A stretch of DNA of 64,000 nucleotides from Methanofollis formosanus (GTDB taxonomy: Archaea; Halobacteriota; Methanomicrobia; Methanomicrobiales; Methanofollaceae): contig NZ_CP037968.1 of the NCBI RefSeq assembly GCF_019633745.1, forward strand, positions 744,001-808,000, read 5' to 3'. The notes beneath the pieces were generated by a model, which saw only the letters and a program-made list of their open reading frames with translations, made no database searches and was not told the origin of the DNA. The position numbers and the translations under genes were made by a program. Position 1 is the first letter of the stretch. Each line of letters begins with the position of its first letter. Below, in pieces: positions 49,959 to 58,392 of the stretch.

Positions 49959-51215
49959 TCACTTCCGCCGCTGCCGGCGGAGCCGCACCGAGTTGGCGTG
50001 GGCGTGGAGGCCCTCGGCGGTGGCGAGCGACTCGACGATATCGCCGAGCGCCTCGGCGCCCTCCCTGCTGAGCATCTGGACCGATGATGTCTTGCAGAAG
50101 TGGTGGATGTCCAGGCCCGAGTACGTCCTGGCATAGCCCGCGGTCGGGAGGACGTGGTTGGTCCCCGACGCATAGTCTCCGAAGGCGACGGCCGTGTACG
50201 GCCCGACAAAGATGGAGCCGGCATGGTGGACGGCGTTGAGGGCGGCCATCGGGTCGGCGACCTGGATGGAGAGGTGTTCGGGAGCGATCTCGTCCATCGC
50301 CACGACGGCCTCGTCGAAGTCGGCGGCGACGACATAACCGGAGTTCTTAAGGGCGGCCTCGATGATCTCCCGGCGTTCGGCCGTCTCGAGTTGCCGCCTG
50401 ATCTCGGCCCCGACGCGCGCGGGGAGGGTGGGGTCGGTGGTGACCAGGACGCACCCGGCATGGGGGTCGTGCTCGGCCTGGGCAAGGACGTCGGCGGCGA
50501 CGAAGACCGGGTCCGCGCTGGTGTCGGCAAGCACCCCGATCTCTGAAGGACCGGCCGGGAAGTCGATCTCGGCGTGGTCTCTGAGCATCATCTTCGCTGC
50601 AGTCACAAAGACGTTTCCGGGCCCGACGATCTTCTGGACCGGGTCGATCGTTTCGGTCCCCAGTGCCATCGCGGCGATCGCCTGCGCCCCGCCGATCCGG
50701 TAGCACTCGTCCACCCCGGCCAGGTCGAGAGCGACGAGGGTGAGGGGGTGGATGGGAGGCGGGGAGCAGACACAGATCTCCTCCACTCCGGCCACCTGCG
50801 CGGGGACCGTGGTCATCAGCGCCGTCGAAGGGTATGCCGCGCGGCCGCCCGGGACATAGGCCCCGACTCGGTCGAGAGGCGTCGTCTTCACGCCCAGCAC
50901 CACGCCGGGCTCCACCTCTTCGAGCCAGAGCGAACGGTTGCGCTGCAATTCGTGGAACCGCCTGATATTGGCCTCGGCATCGGCGAGGGCGTCGACCAGC
51001 GCCTCATCCACCTCGTCGTACGCCGCCTCGAACTCCTCAGGGGCGACCGCCAGGTCTTCCAGTTCGATGCGGTCGAACTTCTTCGTAAGCGCATAGAGCG
51101 CCTCGTCCCCGTCCTGATCCACCGCCTCGACGATCCCGGCGACGGCCTCCCGCACCCCGGCGAGGTCGGCCCGCCGCCGTTCCTTCCATTCAGCAACATC
51201 CAGCGCCTTCCACAT
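49959..51215 (-). CDS. hisD: Histidinol dehydrogenase
   Basis: A 418-residue zinc enzyme that oxidises L-histidinol to histidine through two NAD-dependent steps. Features: [16 protein letters not shown] (about residue 118), [14 protein letters not shown] (about 180), VGPGN (about 200), [14 protein letters not shown] (about 220), [14 protein letters not shown] (about 248), the EHLSIQ motif and [10 protein letters not shown] near the C-terminus. ATG 51215 is the family start; the frame remains open upstream only by chance, overlapping the divergent wtpA. Single gene, not in a his operon. Confidence 0.95.
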   Translation of the reverse strand: MWKALDVAEWKERRRADLAGVREAVAGIVEAVDQDGDEALYALTKKFDRIELEDLAVAPEEFEAAYDEVDEALVDALADAEANIRRFHELQRNRSLWLEEVEPGVVLGVKTTPLDRVGAYVPGGRAAYPSTALMTTVPAQVAGVEEICVCSPPPIHPLTLVALDLAGVDECYRIGGAQAIAAMALGTETIDPVQKIVGPGNVFVTAAKMMLRDHAEIDFPAGPSEIGVLADTSADPVFVAADVLAQAEHDPHAGCVLVTTDPTLPARVGAEIRRQLETAERREIIEAALKNSGYVVAADFDEAVVAMDEIAPEHLSIQVADPMAALNAVHHAGSIFVGPYTAVAFGDYASGTNHVLPTAGYARTYSGLDIHHFCKTSSVQMLSREGAEALGDIVESLATAEGLHAHANSVRLRRQRRK

Positions 51216-51332
51216 AGTGCGAAAAGATTCGACACACGAAGGCATTAAGGCTTGCCGTGAACCGGGAAGATGTCTGCTCTGAAGAGATGAATTCAGAAGA
51301 ATTATTTGAGTGAGATACCAATTTACAGGGTG

Positions 51333-52430
51333 ATGAAATCGAAATCCCTGCTGATGGCTGCGGTGCTGCTCCTTTGCGCCGCAGTCTTCCTCTGCGGGTG
51401 CACCGGCACCCAGACGACCGACGCCACCGACGATGCCACCACCCCGGCGGCCGGCGACGAGAATGTCACCAAAGTTCCCACCGAGACCGTTGCTCCGGTT
51501 GAAGGAAGCGTCCTGAACGTCTTCCACGCCGGCAGCCTGGCCAAGCCCTTCGAGGAACTCGAGCAGAAGTTCGAGGCCGCGCACCCTGGCGTCGATGTCA
51601 GGCTCTATGCCGGCGGCTCGACCAAGCTCGCCCGCGAGATCACCGAACTCGGCAAGACCGCCGACGTCTATGCCACGGCCGACTACCTGCTCATCCCCGA
51701 CCTGATGGTCCCGGCAGAGAAGGCTGACTGGTATCTCACCTTCGCCAAGAACCGTCTTGTCCTCTGCTACACCAACGAGAGCAAGTACGCCAATGAACTG
51801 AACGACGCAAACTGGTACACCATCCTCGCAAAGGACGACGTCAACTGGGCTTTCTCCGACCCGAACCAGGACCCCTGCGGCTACCGCTCCCCGATGGTCA
51901 TCCAGCTCGCAGAACTCCACTATGGCGACGACCAGATCTTTGAGAACACCGTCAGCGCCCACAGCAACATCACGGTGACCGAAGAGAACGGTACCTACAC
52001 CATCCACGCCGCCGAGCCCGCACCCGAACTCCCGCTCCAGATCCGTCCCAAGAGCGTCGAACTCGTCCAGATGCTCCAGGCCGGCGGGCTTGACTATGCC
52101 TGGGAGTACAGGAGCGTCGCCGTCCAGCACGGTCTGAACTTCCTCGAACTCCCCGAGGCCATCGACCTCTCATCCGTCGAGTGTGCCGACACCTACAAGA
52201 AGGTGCAGATCGACTGCACCGGCGGCATAAAGGTCGCGACACCGGTCGTCTACGGCGTGACCGTCCCGACGAACGCCGAAGACCCCGCAATGGGCCTTGA
52301 GTTCGTGAAGATGCTCATCGGCGAGGAAGGCCAGGCCATCATGAACGGTCAGGGCCAGCCCCCGATCGTGCCGGCCAGCGGCTTCGGCGATGTCCCTGCC
52401 GAACTCGCAGACCTCACTTCCACCCCCTAA
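51333..52430 (+). CDS. wtpA: Tungstate/molybdate ABC transporter substrate-binding lipoprotein
   Basis: A 365-residue exported binding protein. The lipobox CAAVFLCGC ends the signal at about residue 25, and a Thr/Asp-rich linker follows. The mature domain begins VLNVFHAGSLAKPFEELEQ, the WtpA/ModA oxyanion site, with GGSTKLAREI, TADVYATADYLLIP and GYRSPMVIQ. It captures WO4(2-) or MoO4(2-) outside the cell for WtpBC. AGGGTG precedes the ATG. An oligo-T run follows the gene. The metal is required for the formate dehydrogenase encoded at 58-62 kb and for formylmethanofuran dehydrogenase. Confidence 0.93.
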   Translation: MKSKSLLMAAVLLLCAAVFLCGCTGTQTTDATDDATTPAAGDENVTKVPTETVAPVEGSVLNVFHAGSLAKPFEELEQKFEAAHPGVDVRLYAGGSTKLAREITELGKTADVYATADYLLIPDLMVPAEKADWYLTFAKNRLVLCYTNESKYANELNDANWYTILAKDDVNWAFSDPNQDPCGYRSPMVIQLAELHYGDDQIFENTVSAHSNITVTEENGTYTIHAAEPAPELPLQIRPKSVELVQMLQAGGLDYAWEYRSVAVQHGLNFLELPEAIDLSSVECADTYKKVQIDCTGGIKVATPVVYGVTVPTNAEDPAMGLEFVKMLIGEEGQAIMNGQGQPPIVPASGFGDVPAELADLTSTP

Positions 52431-52434
52431 CCTC

Positions 52435-52441
52435 TTTTTTT
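52435..52441 (+). terminator. Oligo-T site between wtpA and wtpB
   Basis: Seven T residues 4 bp past the wtpA stop. It may cause partial termination so that the binding protein is made in excess of the membrane components; the 92-bp gap to wtpB has no clear TATA box. Confidence 0.45.
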
Positions 52442-52522
52442 CTGTACTGAGATTTTCTCCGGCAAAAATCGCTCTTTTCCAGATGAAGAACAAAAGAACA
52501 AACTGCATGGAAGGTCCAGAAT

Positions 52523-53341
52523 ATGATCATGGGAAGAAGACGCCCCCTCCCGGACCGCTGTCTCCTCTCCTTCGCCGTCATCGGGAGCCTGCTCGTCCTG
52601 TACACGCTCCTTGCACTCCTCAACATGGCGGCCGGAGAACTTTCCGACATCCCACACCTCCTGCGTGTGGCGGCCGAGGAGAAAGTCATCGGCACCATCC
52701 TCACCACCATGGGAGCGGGCCTGGCCACCGTCGTCATCCTCCTCTTCCTCGGGATCCCGCTGGCATATGTCCTGGCCAGGACCGACTTCAGAGGGAAGGG
52801 GATCGTGGAAGCGCTCATCGACATGCCCCTGATGCTCCCGCACACCGTGGCGGGCATCATGGTCTATATCCTCTTCATGCGGCGGGGACTCATCGGTGCT
52901 CCCCTTTACGAGGTCGGGATCGTCTTTGAAGAGGCGTTCGCGGGGATCGTCGTCGCGATGCTCTTTGTCTCGGCGCCGTACTTCGTCGACGCCGTCAGGG
53001 AGGGGTTCGAGAAGGTGCCGGTCCACCTCGAAAATGTGGCCCGCACCCTGGGGGCCACCAGGTTCCAGGCATTCACCAGAGTGGTGCTCCCCCTGAGCGT
53101 GCGCCACATCTTCAACGGTTCGATTCTGGCATGGGGCCGGGCTATCGGAGAGTTCGCCGCCGTCGTGTTCATCGCCTATTACCCGTTCGTCATCTCGACG
53201 CTCATCTACAACACCTTCACGACCGACGGGATCAGGGAGAGCACTTCGGTGGCATTTGTGATGATCGTGGTCTGTTTCACCTTCTTTGCGGCGCTCAGGA
53301 TCATCATGAAGCATGTGGGGAGGTACGATGATCGCGTTTGA
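52523..53341 (+). CDS. wtpB: Tungstate/molybdate ABC transporter permease
   Basis: A 272-residue inner-membrane permease of the ModB/WtpB type with about six transmembrane helices. The cytoplasmic EAA-like coupling loop is VARTLGATRFQAFTRVVLPL (about residues 172-191). PLMLPHTVAGIMVYI is typical of the family. Start ATG 52523; an in-frame ATG follows two codons later. The last 14 bp overlap wtpC. Confidence 0.93.
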   Translation: MIMGRRRPLPDRCLLSFAVIGSLLVLYTLLALLNMAAGELSDIPHLLRVAAEEKVIGTILTTMGAGLATVVILLFLGIPLAYVLARTDFRGKGIVEALIDMPLMLPHTVAGIMVYILFMRRGLIGAPLYEVGIVFEEAFAGIVVAMLFVSAPYFVDAVREGFEKVPVHLENVARTLGATRFQAFTRVVLPLSVRHIFNGSILAWGRAIGEFAAVVFIAYYPFVISTLIYNTFTTDGIRESTSVAFVMIVVCFTFFAALRIIMKHVGRYDDRV

Positions 53342-54410
53342 ACATGTATCACTGGAACTCGGAACTTTTGCCCTGAAGGACGTGAGTCTCTCGATCCGGC
53401 AGGGGGACCACTACTGCATCCTCGGGCCGTCGGGGGCCGGGAAGACCGTGGTCCTCGAGGCGATCGCCGGCCTCCACGCACCCAGGGAGGGACGCGTCCT
53501 CCTGCGGGGGGAGGACGTCGGCGACATCCCGCCCGAGCGGCGGGGGGTGGCGCTGGTCTACCAGGACTACTCACTCTTCCCCCACATGACCGTCAGGAAG
53601 AATATCGGCTTTGGCCTGCGTCTCAAAAAGATTCCCGGCGACGAGATCGAAAGAAGAGTGGACCGACTGCTGGAACGCTTCTCCATCACCCACCTGGCCG
53701 ACCGCCACCCCCTTACGATGAGCGGCGGCGAGCAGCAGCGGGTGGCGATCGCAAGGGCGCTCGCGACCGAACCCGACATCCTCCTCCTCGACGAACCTTT
53801 CGCCGCCCTCGACCCGGTCACGAAAGAGACGTTGATGGACGAACTTGCAAGGGTGAGAAAGGAGACCGGTTTGACGGTGGTCCAGGTGACGCACGCACGC
53901 GAGGAGGCGCTGCGGCTCGCGACGCGGATCGCCGTCATCATCGACGGCCGTCTCGTCCAGGAAGATACCCGCGAAGGGGTCTTCGATACCCCGCAGTCAG
54001 TGGAGGTGGCGCGCTTCGTGGGGATGGAGAATCTCGTCGAGGGCGTCGTGGCCGCGAGCCAGGACGGGCTTGCCTCGGTCCGTGTCGGAGAGCGAATGCT
54101 CTTCGCCCTCTCGGAAGCCCGGCCGGGAACCCGGGTCTCGGTCGCCTTCAGGGCGGCGGACGTGGTCCTGGCGCGTCCGGGAGGGGATGAGAACACGGCG
54201 CGCAACCATTTAGAGGGAGCGATCACCGAGGTCGTCCCGCGAGGCGGACCGCTGGTCATGGTCAGGATCGACTGCGGTTTCCCGCTCGTCGCCATGATCA
54301 CCCGCCGGTCGGCGGAAGAGAGCAGTCTCGAACCTGGAGACGAGGTCTCGGTCAGGTTCAAGGCGAGCGCCGCTCTCGCCATCCCGACAGAACAACCGGT
54401 ATTCCCTTAA
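53328..54410 (+). CDS. wtpC: Tungstate/molybdate ABC transporter ATP-binding protein
   Basis: A 360-residue ABC ATPase. Walker A GPSGAGKT (about 34-41), Q-loop VYQDYSLFPHM, signature MSGGEQQRVAIARAL (about 129), Walker B LLLDEPFAALD and switch HAREEALRLA. The C-terminal third is a TOBE/MOP-like regulatory domain (FRAADVVLARPGG onward), as expected for molybdate-type importers. ATG 53328 overlaps wtpB by 14 bp and follows GGGGAGG. A short gap leads to the acylphosphatase-fold gene. Confidence 0.93.
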   Translation: MIAFEHVSLELGTFALKDVSLSIRQGDHYCILGPSGAGKTVVLEAIAGLHAPREGRVLLRGEDVGDIPPERRGVALVYQDYSLFPHMTVRKNIGFGLRLKKIPGDEIERRVDRLLERFSITHLADRHPLTMSGGEQQRVAIARALATEPDILLLDEPFAALDPVTKETLMDELARVRKETGLTVVQVTHAREEALRLATRIAVIIDGRLVQEDTREGVFDTPQSVEVARFVGMENLVEGVVAASQDGLASVRVGERMLFALSEARPGTRVSVAFRAADVVLARPGGDENTARNHLEGAITEVVPRGGPLVMVRIDCGFPLVAMITRRSAEESSLEPGDEVSVRFKASAALAIPTEQPVFP

Positions 54411-54435
54411 ACCCCGCCGGACCATACGTTCTTCA

Positions 54436-54894
54436 ATGCAGGAGAACGAGAACCCCCTCTCTTCTATGACCGGCGTGCACCGCATCGAGATGGGTGTGAA
54501 CGGCCGGGTTCAGGGCGTGGGCTACCGGAGTTATGTGGCAGGCTGTGCCGCACGGACCGGTGTGGCCGGATATGTCAGAAACCTCCCTGACAGCACCGTC
54601 GAGATCGTCGCCGAAGGAGAGGCCGCGGACCTCGCTGCCTTCCTTGACGCCGTCGAAGCGCAGGACGAACCGGTGATCTCGGTCGAGGGGATCACGATCT
54701 CCCTCACAAAACCTACCGGCGAATTTACCGGTTTCGAGGCGCGGTTCGGCGACAGGAAAGAAGAGATCTTCAAGCGGAGCATGCTCGCCCTCGACCTGAT
54801 GAAGGAGATCCTCAAGACCGAGCAGGAGATGCTCGCCGAGCAGAGGAAGACGAACGCCCTCCTCGAAGAACTGGTCGAGGCCGGGAAGAGATAA
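54436..54894 (+). CDS. Acylphosphatase-domain protein with coiled-coil extension
   Basis: A 152-residue protein. Residues about 15-100 form an acylphosphatase domain: VNGRVQGVGYRSYVAGCAAR has the phosphate-binding Arg, and GYVRNLPDSTVEIVAEG the catalytic Asn. Unlike the usual 90-residue enzyme it carries a helical C-terminal tail of about 50 residues (KRSMLALDLMKEILKTEQEM and LAEQRKTNALLEELVE) that is probably a coiled coil for oligomerisation. ATG 54466 is an alternative start. Located 25 bp after wtpC, perhaps co-transcribed; no functional link known. Confidence 0.85.
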   Translation: MQENENPLSSMTGVHRIEMGVNGRVQGVGYRSYVAGCAARTGVAGYVRNLPDSTVEIVAEGEAADLAAFLDAVEAQDEPVISVEGITISLTKPTGEFTGFEARFGDRKEEIFKRSMLALDLMKEILKTEQEMLAEQRKTNALLEELVEAGKR

Positions 54895-54897
54895 AAT

Positions 54898-55130
54898 ACC
54901 GGCTGTGTAGAGTCGGGGATGAACCCCCGGTTCAAGCATACGCGATTGAATATTATCGTGGAGCCCGGGAATGAGCATGGATCCCTGCTCCCCCTTTGAA
55001 ACGGGACACCGGGTGGGAGCACCACCCCATTGCCGCCCCCACCTATCCTCACCGTAGGGGGTTCCGGGGGGAAAGCCCCAGGCGCGAGATGACGGTGAAA
55101 AGTCTCAATAGGGGCGGCACATCGGATCAT
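54898..55130 (+). repeat. Dispersed 3'-end repeat copy
   Basis: It starts CGGCTGTGTAGAGTCGGGGA 4 bp past the acylphosphatase-domain gene stop and continues with GGTTCAAGCATACGCGATTG, CATTGCCGCCCCCACCTATC, a GC-rich palindrome and GGCGCGAGATGACGGTGAAA, ending in GGGGCGGCAC. Same gene-relative orientation as the other copies. Confidence 0.75.
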
Positions 55131-55152
55131 CACGCCCTCGTAGAGATAAACG

Positions 55153-55818
55153 TCATCGGCACCCAACGAAGACGGCATAGATGCCGTCGACATATGGGCA
55201 GAGGATCCGCTCGAAGCCTGCTCTGGTCATCTTCTCTCTGAAGTGGGTGAAGGTGTCCAGGAATTGGTAGTTTCTCTCGCGTTTTGCGAGCATGCTCTCC
55301 GCCTCGACGGCTGGAAGACCGTTTGTTTGCATCGAATGGTACCACCGCGCGCTGAGGATCTTCTCTTCCCAAATCTCTTCGGGTCTGAAGACGTCGCCGT
55401 TGACGAACCGACCCCCCGGTTTCAGGGCGTCGTGGACGTGGCCGAGGATCATGGCCCGGTCGTCGTCGGGGAGGTGGTGGAGGCAGAGCGAGGTGAGGAC
55501 GAGGTCGAACATCCCGTCCGGCCAGACTTCCCTGAAGTCCCCTTCGAGAAATGCGATCGTCTTGAGGTTCTCTTTTCTCTGCGCCACCGCGAGCATGGCC
55601 GGGTCCATGTCGATGCAGGTGACTTTCGCCTGAGGGTTGGCACTGAGGATCTGTTCGGTGACAAAACCGGTGCCGCTCCCGAGTTCGAGAACCTCGATCT
55701 TCCCCTCAGGGATGAAATCGGCGATCGTGCCGAAGAAGGCCGGTGCGTCGGAGACGATCCTGACGATCAGGTCTTCGTAGACGTCTGCCTTCTCATGAAA
55801 GTGCTCTTCTCCTTTCAT
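55153..55818 (-). CDS. Class I SAM-dependent methyltransferase
   Basis: A 221-residue Rossmann-fold methyltransferase. The SAM-binding motif I is VLELGSGTGFVTEQIL (about residue 43), the acidic motif II residue is in VTCIDMDPAML and motif IV is FDLVLTSLCLHHLPDDDR. The substrate is unknown. ATG 55818 overlaps the flavin reductase stop (ATGA), so the two are coupled. An ATG 15 bp upstream is an unlikely alternative. Confidence 0.85.
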   Translation of the reverse strand: MKGEEHFHEKADVYEDLIVRIVSDAPAFFGTIADFIPEGKIEVLELGSGTGFVTEQILSANPQAKVTCIDMDPAMLAVAQRKENLKTIAFLEGDFREVWPDGMFDLVLTSLCLHHLPDDDRAMILGHVHDALKPGGRFVNGDVFRPEEIWEEKILSARWYHSMQTNGLPAVEAESMLAKRERNYQFLDTFTHFREKMTRAGFERILCPYVDGIYAVFVGCR

Positions 55819-56402
55819 GCAGATCCCTCCCACGAGAACATCTCGGCATATGATCGATACTCCCCGTCTCCTCCCGGGCAGGTGAACCGCATCCCGCTCT
55901 TCCCGCAGAGCATGCAGAGCGGCTTTGCAATTGAAGGGTCCATCTCTCCGTCAACGGTGAAGAAGCGGTCGTCGACCTCGAGCCGTTCCACCTTTCCGAT
56001 GACGAGGACATATTTGTCCCTGCAGATCTCCTCGACCAGGGTGCACTCCATCCATGCGATGCACCCCTCGATGCCGGGTGGGCGCACGGTTTTCGACGGG
56101 TGGGGGGTGAGTCCGGCTTCCGCAAACTCATCGACTTCTGGAGGATAGTGGCGTGCGCAGACCATCACTTCTCGACTCATCCCGGCGGTCGGGATATTGA
56201 CAACGAACTCGCCGGTCGCCCTGATGTTCTCGAGGGTATCTCGCTTCAACCACGATGCAAGGACGATCTCGTCGAGCGGTCGCAGGATCGGGGTGATGTT
56301 CCCCCAGGGCGCGGCGTTGAGCATGCCGTCAGGGGAGACGGTCGAAATGAGGACGACCGGAAGCGGGAGGACATTCTCTCTTCGGTGAGGGGGTAGTTCC
56401 AT
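55815..56402 (-). CDS. Flavin reductase/flavoredoxin-like FMN protein
   Basis: A 195-residue FMN-binding split-barrel protein of the flavoredoxin group. LISTVSPDGMLNAAPWGNIT (about 18-37) is the FMN phosphate-binding signature, followed by TLENIRATGEFVVNIP. A cysteine-rich C-terminal part (LCMLCGKSGMRFTCPGG) is additional. It may carry electrons or reduce flavin for a partner. AT-rich AAAATAATTATGATCC lies directly upstream of the start. It is co-translated with the methyltransferase. Confidence 0.85.
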   Translation of the reverse strand: MELPPHRRENVLPLPVVLISTVSPDGMLNAAPWGNITPILRPLDEIVLASWLKRDTLENIRATGEFVVNIPTAGMSREVMVCARHYPPEVDEFAEAGLTPHPSKTVRPPGIEGCIAWMECTLVEEICRDKYVLVIGKVERLEVDDRFFTVDGEMDPSIAKPLCMLCGKSGMRFTCPGGDGEYRSYAEMFSWEGSA

Positions 56403-56508
56403 GGATCATAATTATTTTCAAAATAGTAATACTTTTTTGGAAGATCGGCATGTCCCCTCAGATCAGGCTGTGGTCCTGCCCCCCCATAGCCCGGACGACG
56501 ACCTTCGC

Positions 56509-57039
56509 TCACCTGAAGTGGATGGTGGTGTCCGAGGTATCACTTGAGTTCGGGATATAGATCGGCACCCAGTACCCCGCACCGTCGGCGGTGCGGACCG
56601 GTGCGAGGTCTCTGGCCGGGGCGGAGGGTGTGGACGGGCCGATGACGACGACCGCGCCGCTGACTATTCCGTCATGTCTGAGCGGGGCGGCGAGGGCGGC
56701 GTAGTCCCTGTCGGCGTGGGTCAGGGTTGCCCGGGAGACGACGCAGAAGTCGGCGGAACGTCGTGCGATCTTTTTGAGGGTGTGAGCGCAACCGGTTGAG
56801 AAGACCTCCTCTGCAGGTTGGCCGACGGCATTCTCCTGGTCGACCTCGAAAAGGACGGCGGCGGCACGGTTGAGAGCGATGAGGTCGCCGGATAGCGAGA
56901 GTGCGACGACCGGGGTGGGAAGGGACTTGAGGATCCGGGCGGCGGTGAGGGTGTCTTCGTCGCAGGGATGGTGAGATTTCAGGCTTGTCAGCCTTTTTTC
57001 GTGTTCTGACAGGGTGTGTTCCATGAACTCCATCTTCAT
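56509..57039 (-). CDS. PAS-domain protein
   Basis: A 176-residue soluble protein. A short helical start is followed by a PAS fold at about 35-135 (ILKSLPTPVVALSLSGDLIA, LFEVDQENAVGQPAEEVF, then the core strands LAAPLRHDGIVSGAVVVIG). No output domain is attached, so it may act as a stand-alone sensor or ligand-binding module. A minus-strand TATA, GTTAAATACC, at about 57072-57081 predicts a near-leaderless start. The signal is unknown. Confidence 0.75.
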   Translation of the reverse strand: MKMEFMEHTLSEHEKRLTSLKSHHPCDEDTLTAARILKSLPTPVVALSLSGDLIALNRAAAVLFEVDQENAVGQPAEEVFSTGCAHTLKKIARRSADFCVVSRATLTHADRDYAALAAPLRHDGIVSGAVVVIGPSTPSAPARDLAPVRTADGAGYWVPIYIPNSSDTSDTTIHFR

Positions 57040-57154
57040 TAGAGGATATTTCGGGGTAGGAGATAAATGATAGGTATTTAACCTGTGGGTTCTGGCCGGC
57101 GCACGGGATCTCTCCCCTCATGTTCCGCAACGCTCAACAGCATGAGCATCACCC

Positions 57155-57550
57155 TTACGGCGTGCGGTTCAGCCGCCAGATCGCACCGCTGAGGAGAGCG
57201 GCCAGGGTTACCCAGATGAGATAAGGAAGGAGGAGGGCGGCGGCCAGACCCGAGACCCGTGAAAAGAGGACGATCGTCGCGAGCACCGCGATCCAGAGGA
57301 GGAGGATCACCACAAAACTTCCGAGGAGGGAGCGGCGACCCCAGAAGACCGTGGGCCAGAGGAGGTTGATGACGAGTTGCACCGCAAATGCCAGGAGCGC
57401 CGGTGGAGCGTTCGGGCCGTCCTCGATGATCACGATGATCGCTGCAACCGCCATCAGAAGGTAGAGCACTCCCCAGACCGGCCCGAAGACTCTCGCAGGC
57501 GGGTTAAACCATGGCTTCTTCAACGAGGCGTACCAGGTGGAGCGGTCCAT
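57155..57550 (-). CDS. TspO/MBR family membrane protein
   Basis: A 131-residue five-helix membrane protein. WYASLKKPWFNPPARVFGPV (about 6-25) and WGVLYLLMAVA are the family hallmarks, and NLLWPTVFWGRRS matches the central helix pair. TspO proteins bind porphyrins and sterol-like ligands and are linked to oxygen or stress response. GAAGGAGGACGCA precedes the ATG. Divergent from the SemiSWEET gene. Confidence 0.9.
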   Translation of the reverse strand: MDRSTWYASLKKPWFNPPARVFGPVWGVLYLLMAVAAIIVIIEDGPNAPPALLAFAVQLVINLLWPTVFWGRRSLLGSFVVILLLWIAVLATIVLFSRVSGLAAALLLPYLIWVTLAALLSGAIWRLNRTP

Positions 57551-57674
57551 TGCGTCCTCCTTCTACCCCCCGATGAAATAGACCTTTCTCTCCCCGTCGG
57601 CCGCGTCGGATTGGTGGGGGCGGCCCCTCAGATTTCTGAGATGGATTTATAGCCGGAGAGGAGGAGGAGGGTGC

Positions 57675-57929
57675 ATGGACGCGACCATGCTCATCGGTTT
57701 TAGTGCCGGCCTGCTCACCACGGTCTCCTTCTTTCCCCAGGTGGTACGGACCCTCCGCACCCGCTCGGCCCATGACTTCTCAGCCCTGATGCTGTTCCTC
57801 CTCTTCACTGGCCTCACTCTCTGGTTGGTGTATGGTCTCCTGAGAGACGACGCGGCGATCGTCGCCACCAACGGCGTCACCGCCGCCCTGGTCGCCGTGA
57901 TCGGAGGAGTGAAGGTGCGTTCAGGGTGA
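57675..57929 (+). CDS. SemiSWEET/PQ-loop small transporter
   Basis: An 84-residue three-helix membrane protein with the PQ-loop motif in SFFPQVVRTLRTRSA (about 19-33) and LWLVYGLLRDDAAIVATNGV. SemiSWEETs work as homodimers and move sugars; other PQ-loop proteins move amino acids, so the substrate is open. ATTTATAGCC (57645-57654) is a likely TATA and GGAGGAGGAGGG a strong ribosome-binding site. Confidence 0.88.
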   Translation: MDATMLIGFSAGLLTTVSFFPQVVRTLRTRSAHDFSALMLFLLFTGLTLWLVYGLLRDDAAIVATNGVTAALVAVIGGVKVRSG

Positions 57930-57943
57930 ATGAAAAAATCTCG

Positions 57944-58330
57944 GCTCTGTAGAATTTTTCATGAGGCGAGCGCCCCCCTCAAGCATACGCGATGAAAATA
58001 TCAGATCAGATCTGGATCGATTCTTGACCTTCATCCGTGCGTTCGAGGAGTGAATCGAATTCGAGCATCGTGCCGCCCCTCGGCTATCTTCTTCGTGGGG
58101 GGCTCCGGGGGGCAAAGCCCCCCGGCGTGAGACAGCGATGAAGGGTCTGCGATTGCGGGCGGCACGCCTGATCGATCATCACGCCTTCCCCCATCAATCG
58201 CGCCGGGGGCGCTGCCACAGAACCCCCGGGATGAAGATAGGGCCGGTCGGGAAGGCAGAGAAATGACCGTGAAGTATCTCGACCCCATGATTGATCGTGC
58301 CCGGGATTCTTCCGGGATATGCTCTCCGAT
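57944..58330 (+). repeat. Dispersed 3'-end repeat plus palindromic cores
   Basis: It begins TCGGCTCTGTAGAATTTTTC 15 bp past the SemiSWEET stop; CTCAAGCATACGCGATGAAA (57978-57997) follows. GTTCGAGGAGTGAATCGAAT (58042-58061) repeats 49.75 kb and, inverted, 35.78 kb. GC-rich palindromes follow at 58095-58125 and 58200-58225. The end GGGATATGCTC (58314-58324) matches the right end of the 209-bp element family. No gene. Confidence 0.7.
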
Positions 58331-58341
58331 AAAAAAGAAAC

Positions 58342-58377
58342 CTGAAAATAAAACGAGGCCCTCCTCACAGGAGGGCC
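58342..58377 (-). terminator. Stem-loop and oligo-T terminator of fdhAB
   Basis: On the minus strand a perfect 9-bp stem (GGCCCTCCT with AGGAGGGCC, 58357-58365 with 69-77, loop of 3) is followed by TCGTTTTATTTTC. It lies 15 bp past the fdhB stop codon and looks like an intrinsic terminator. Confidence 0.8.
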
Positions 58378-58392
58378 CGAAAAGAAGGAGAT

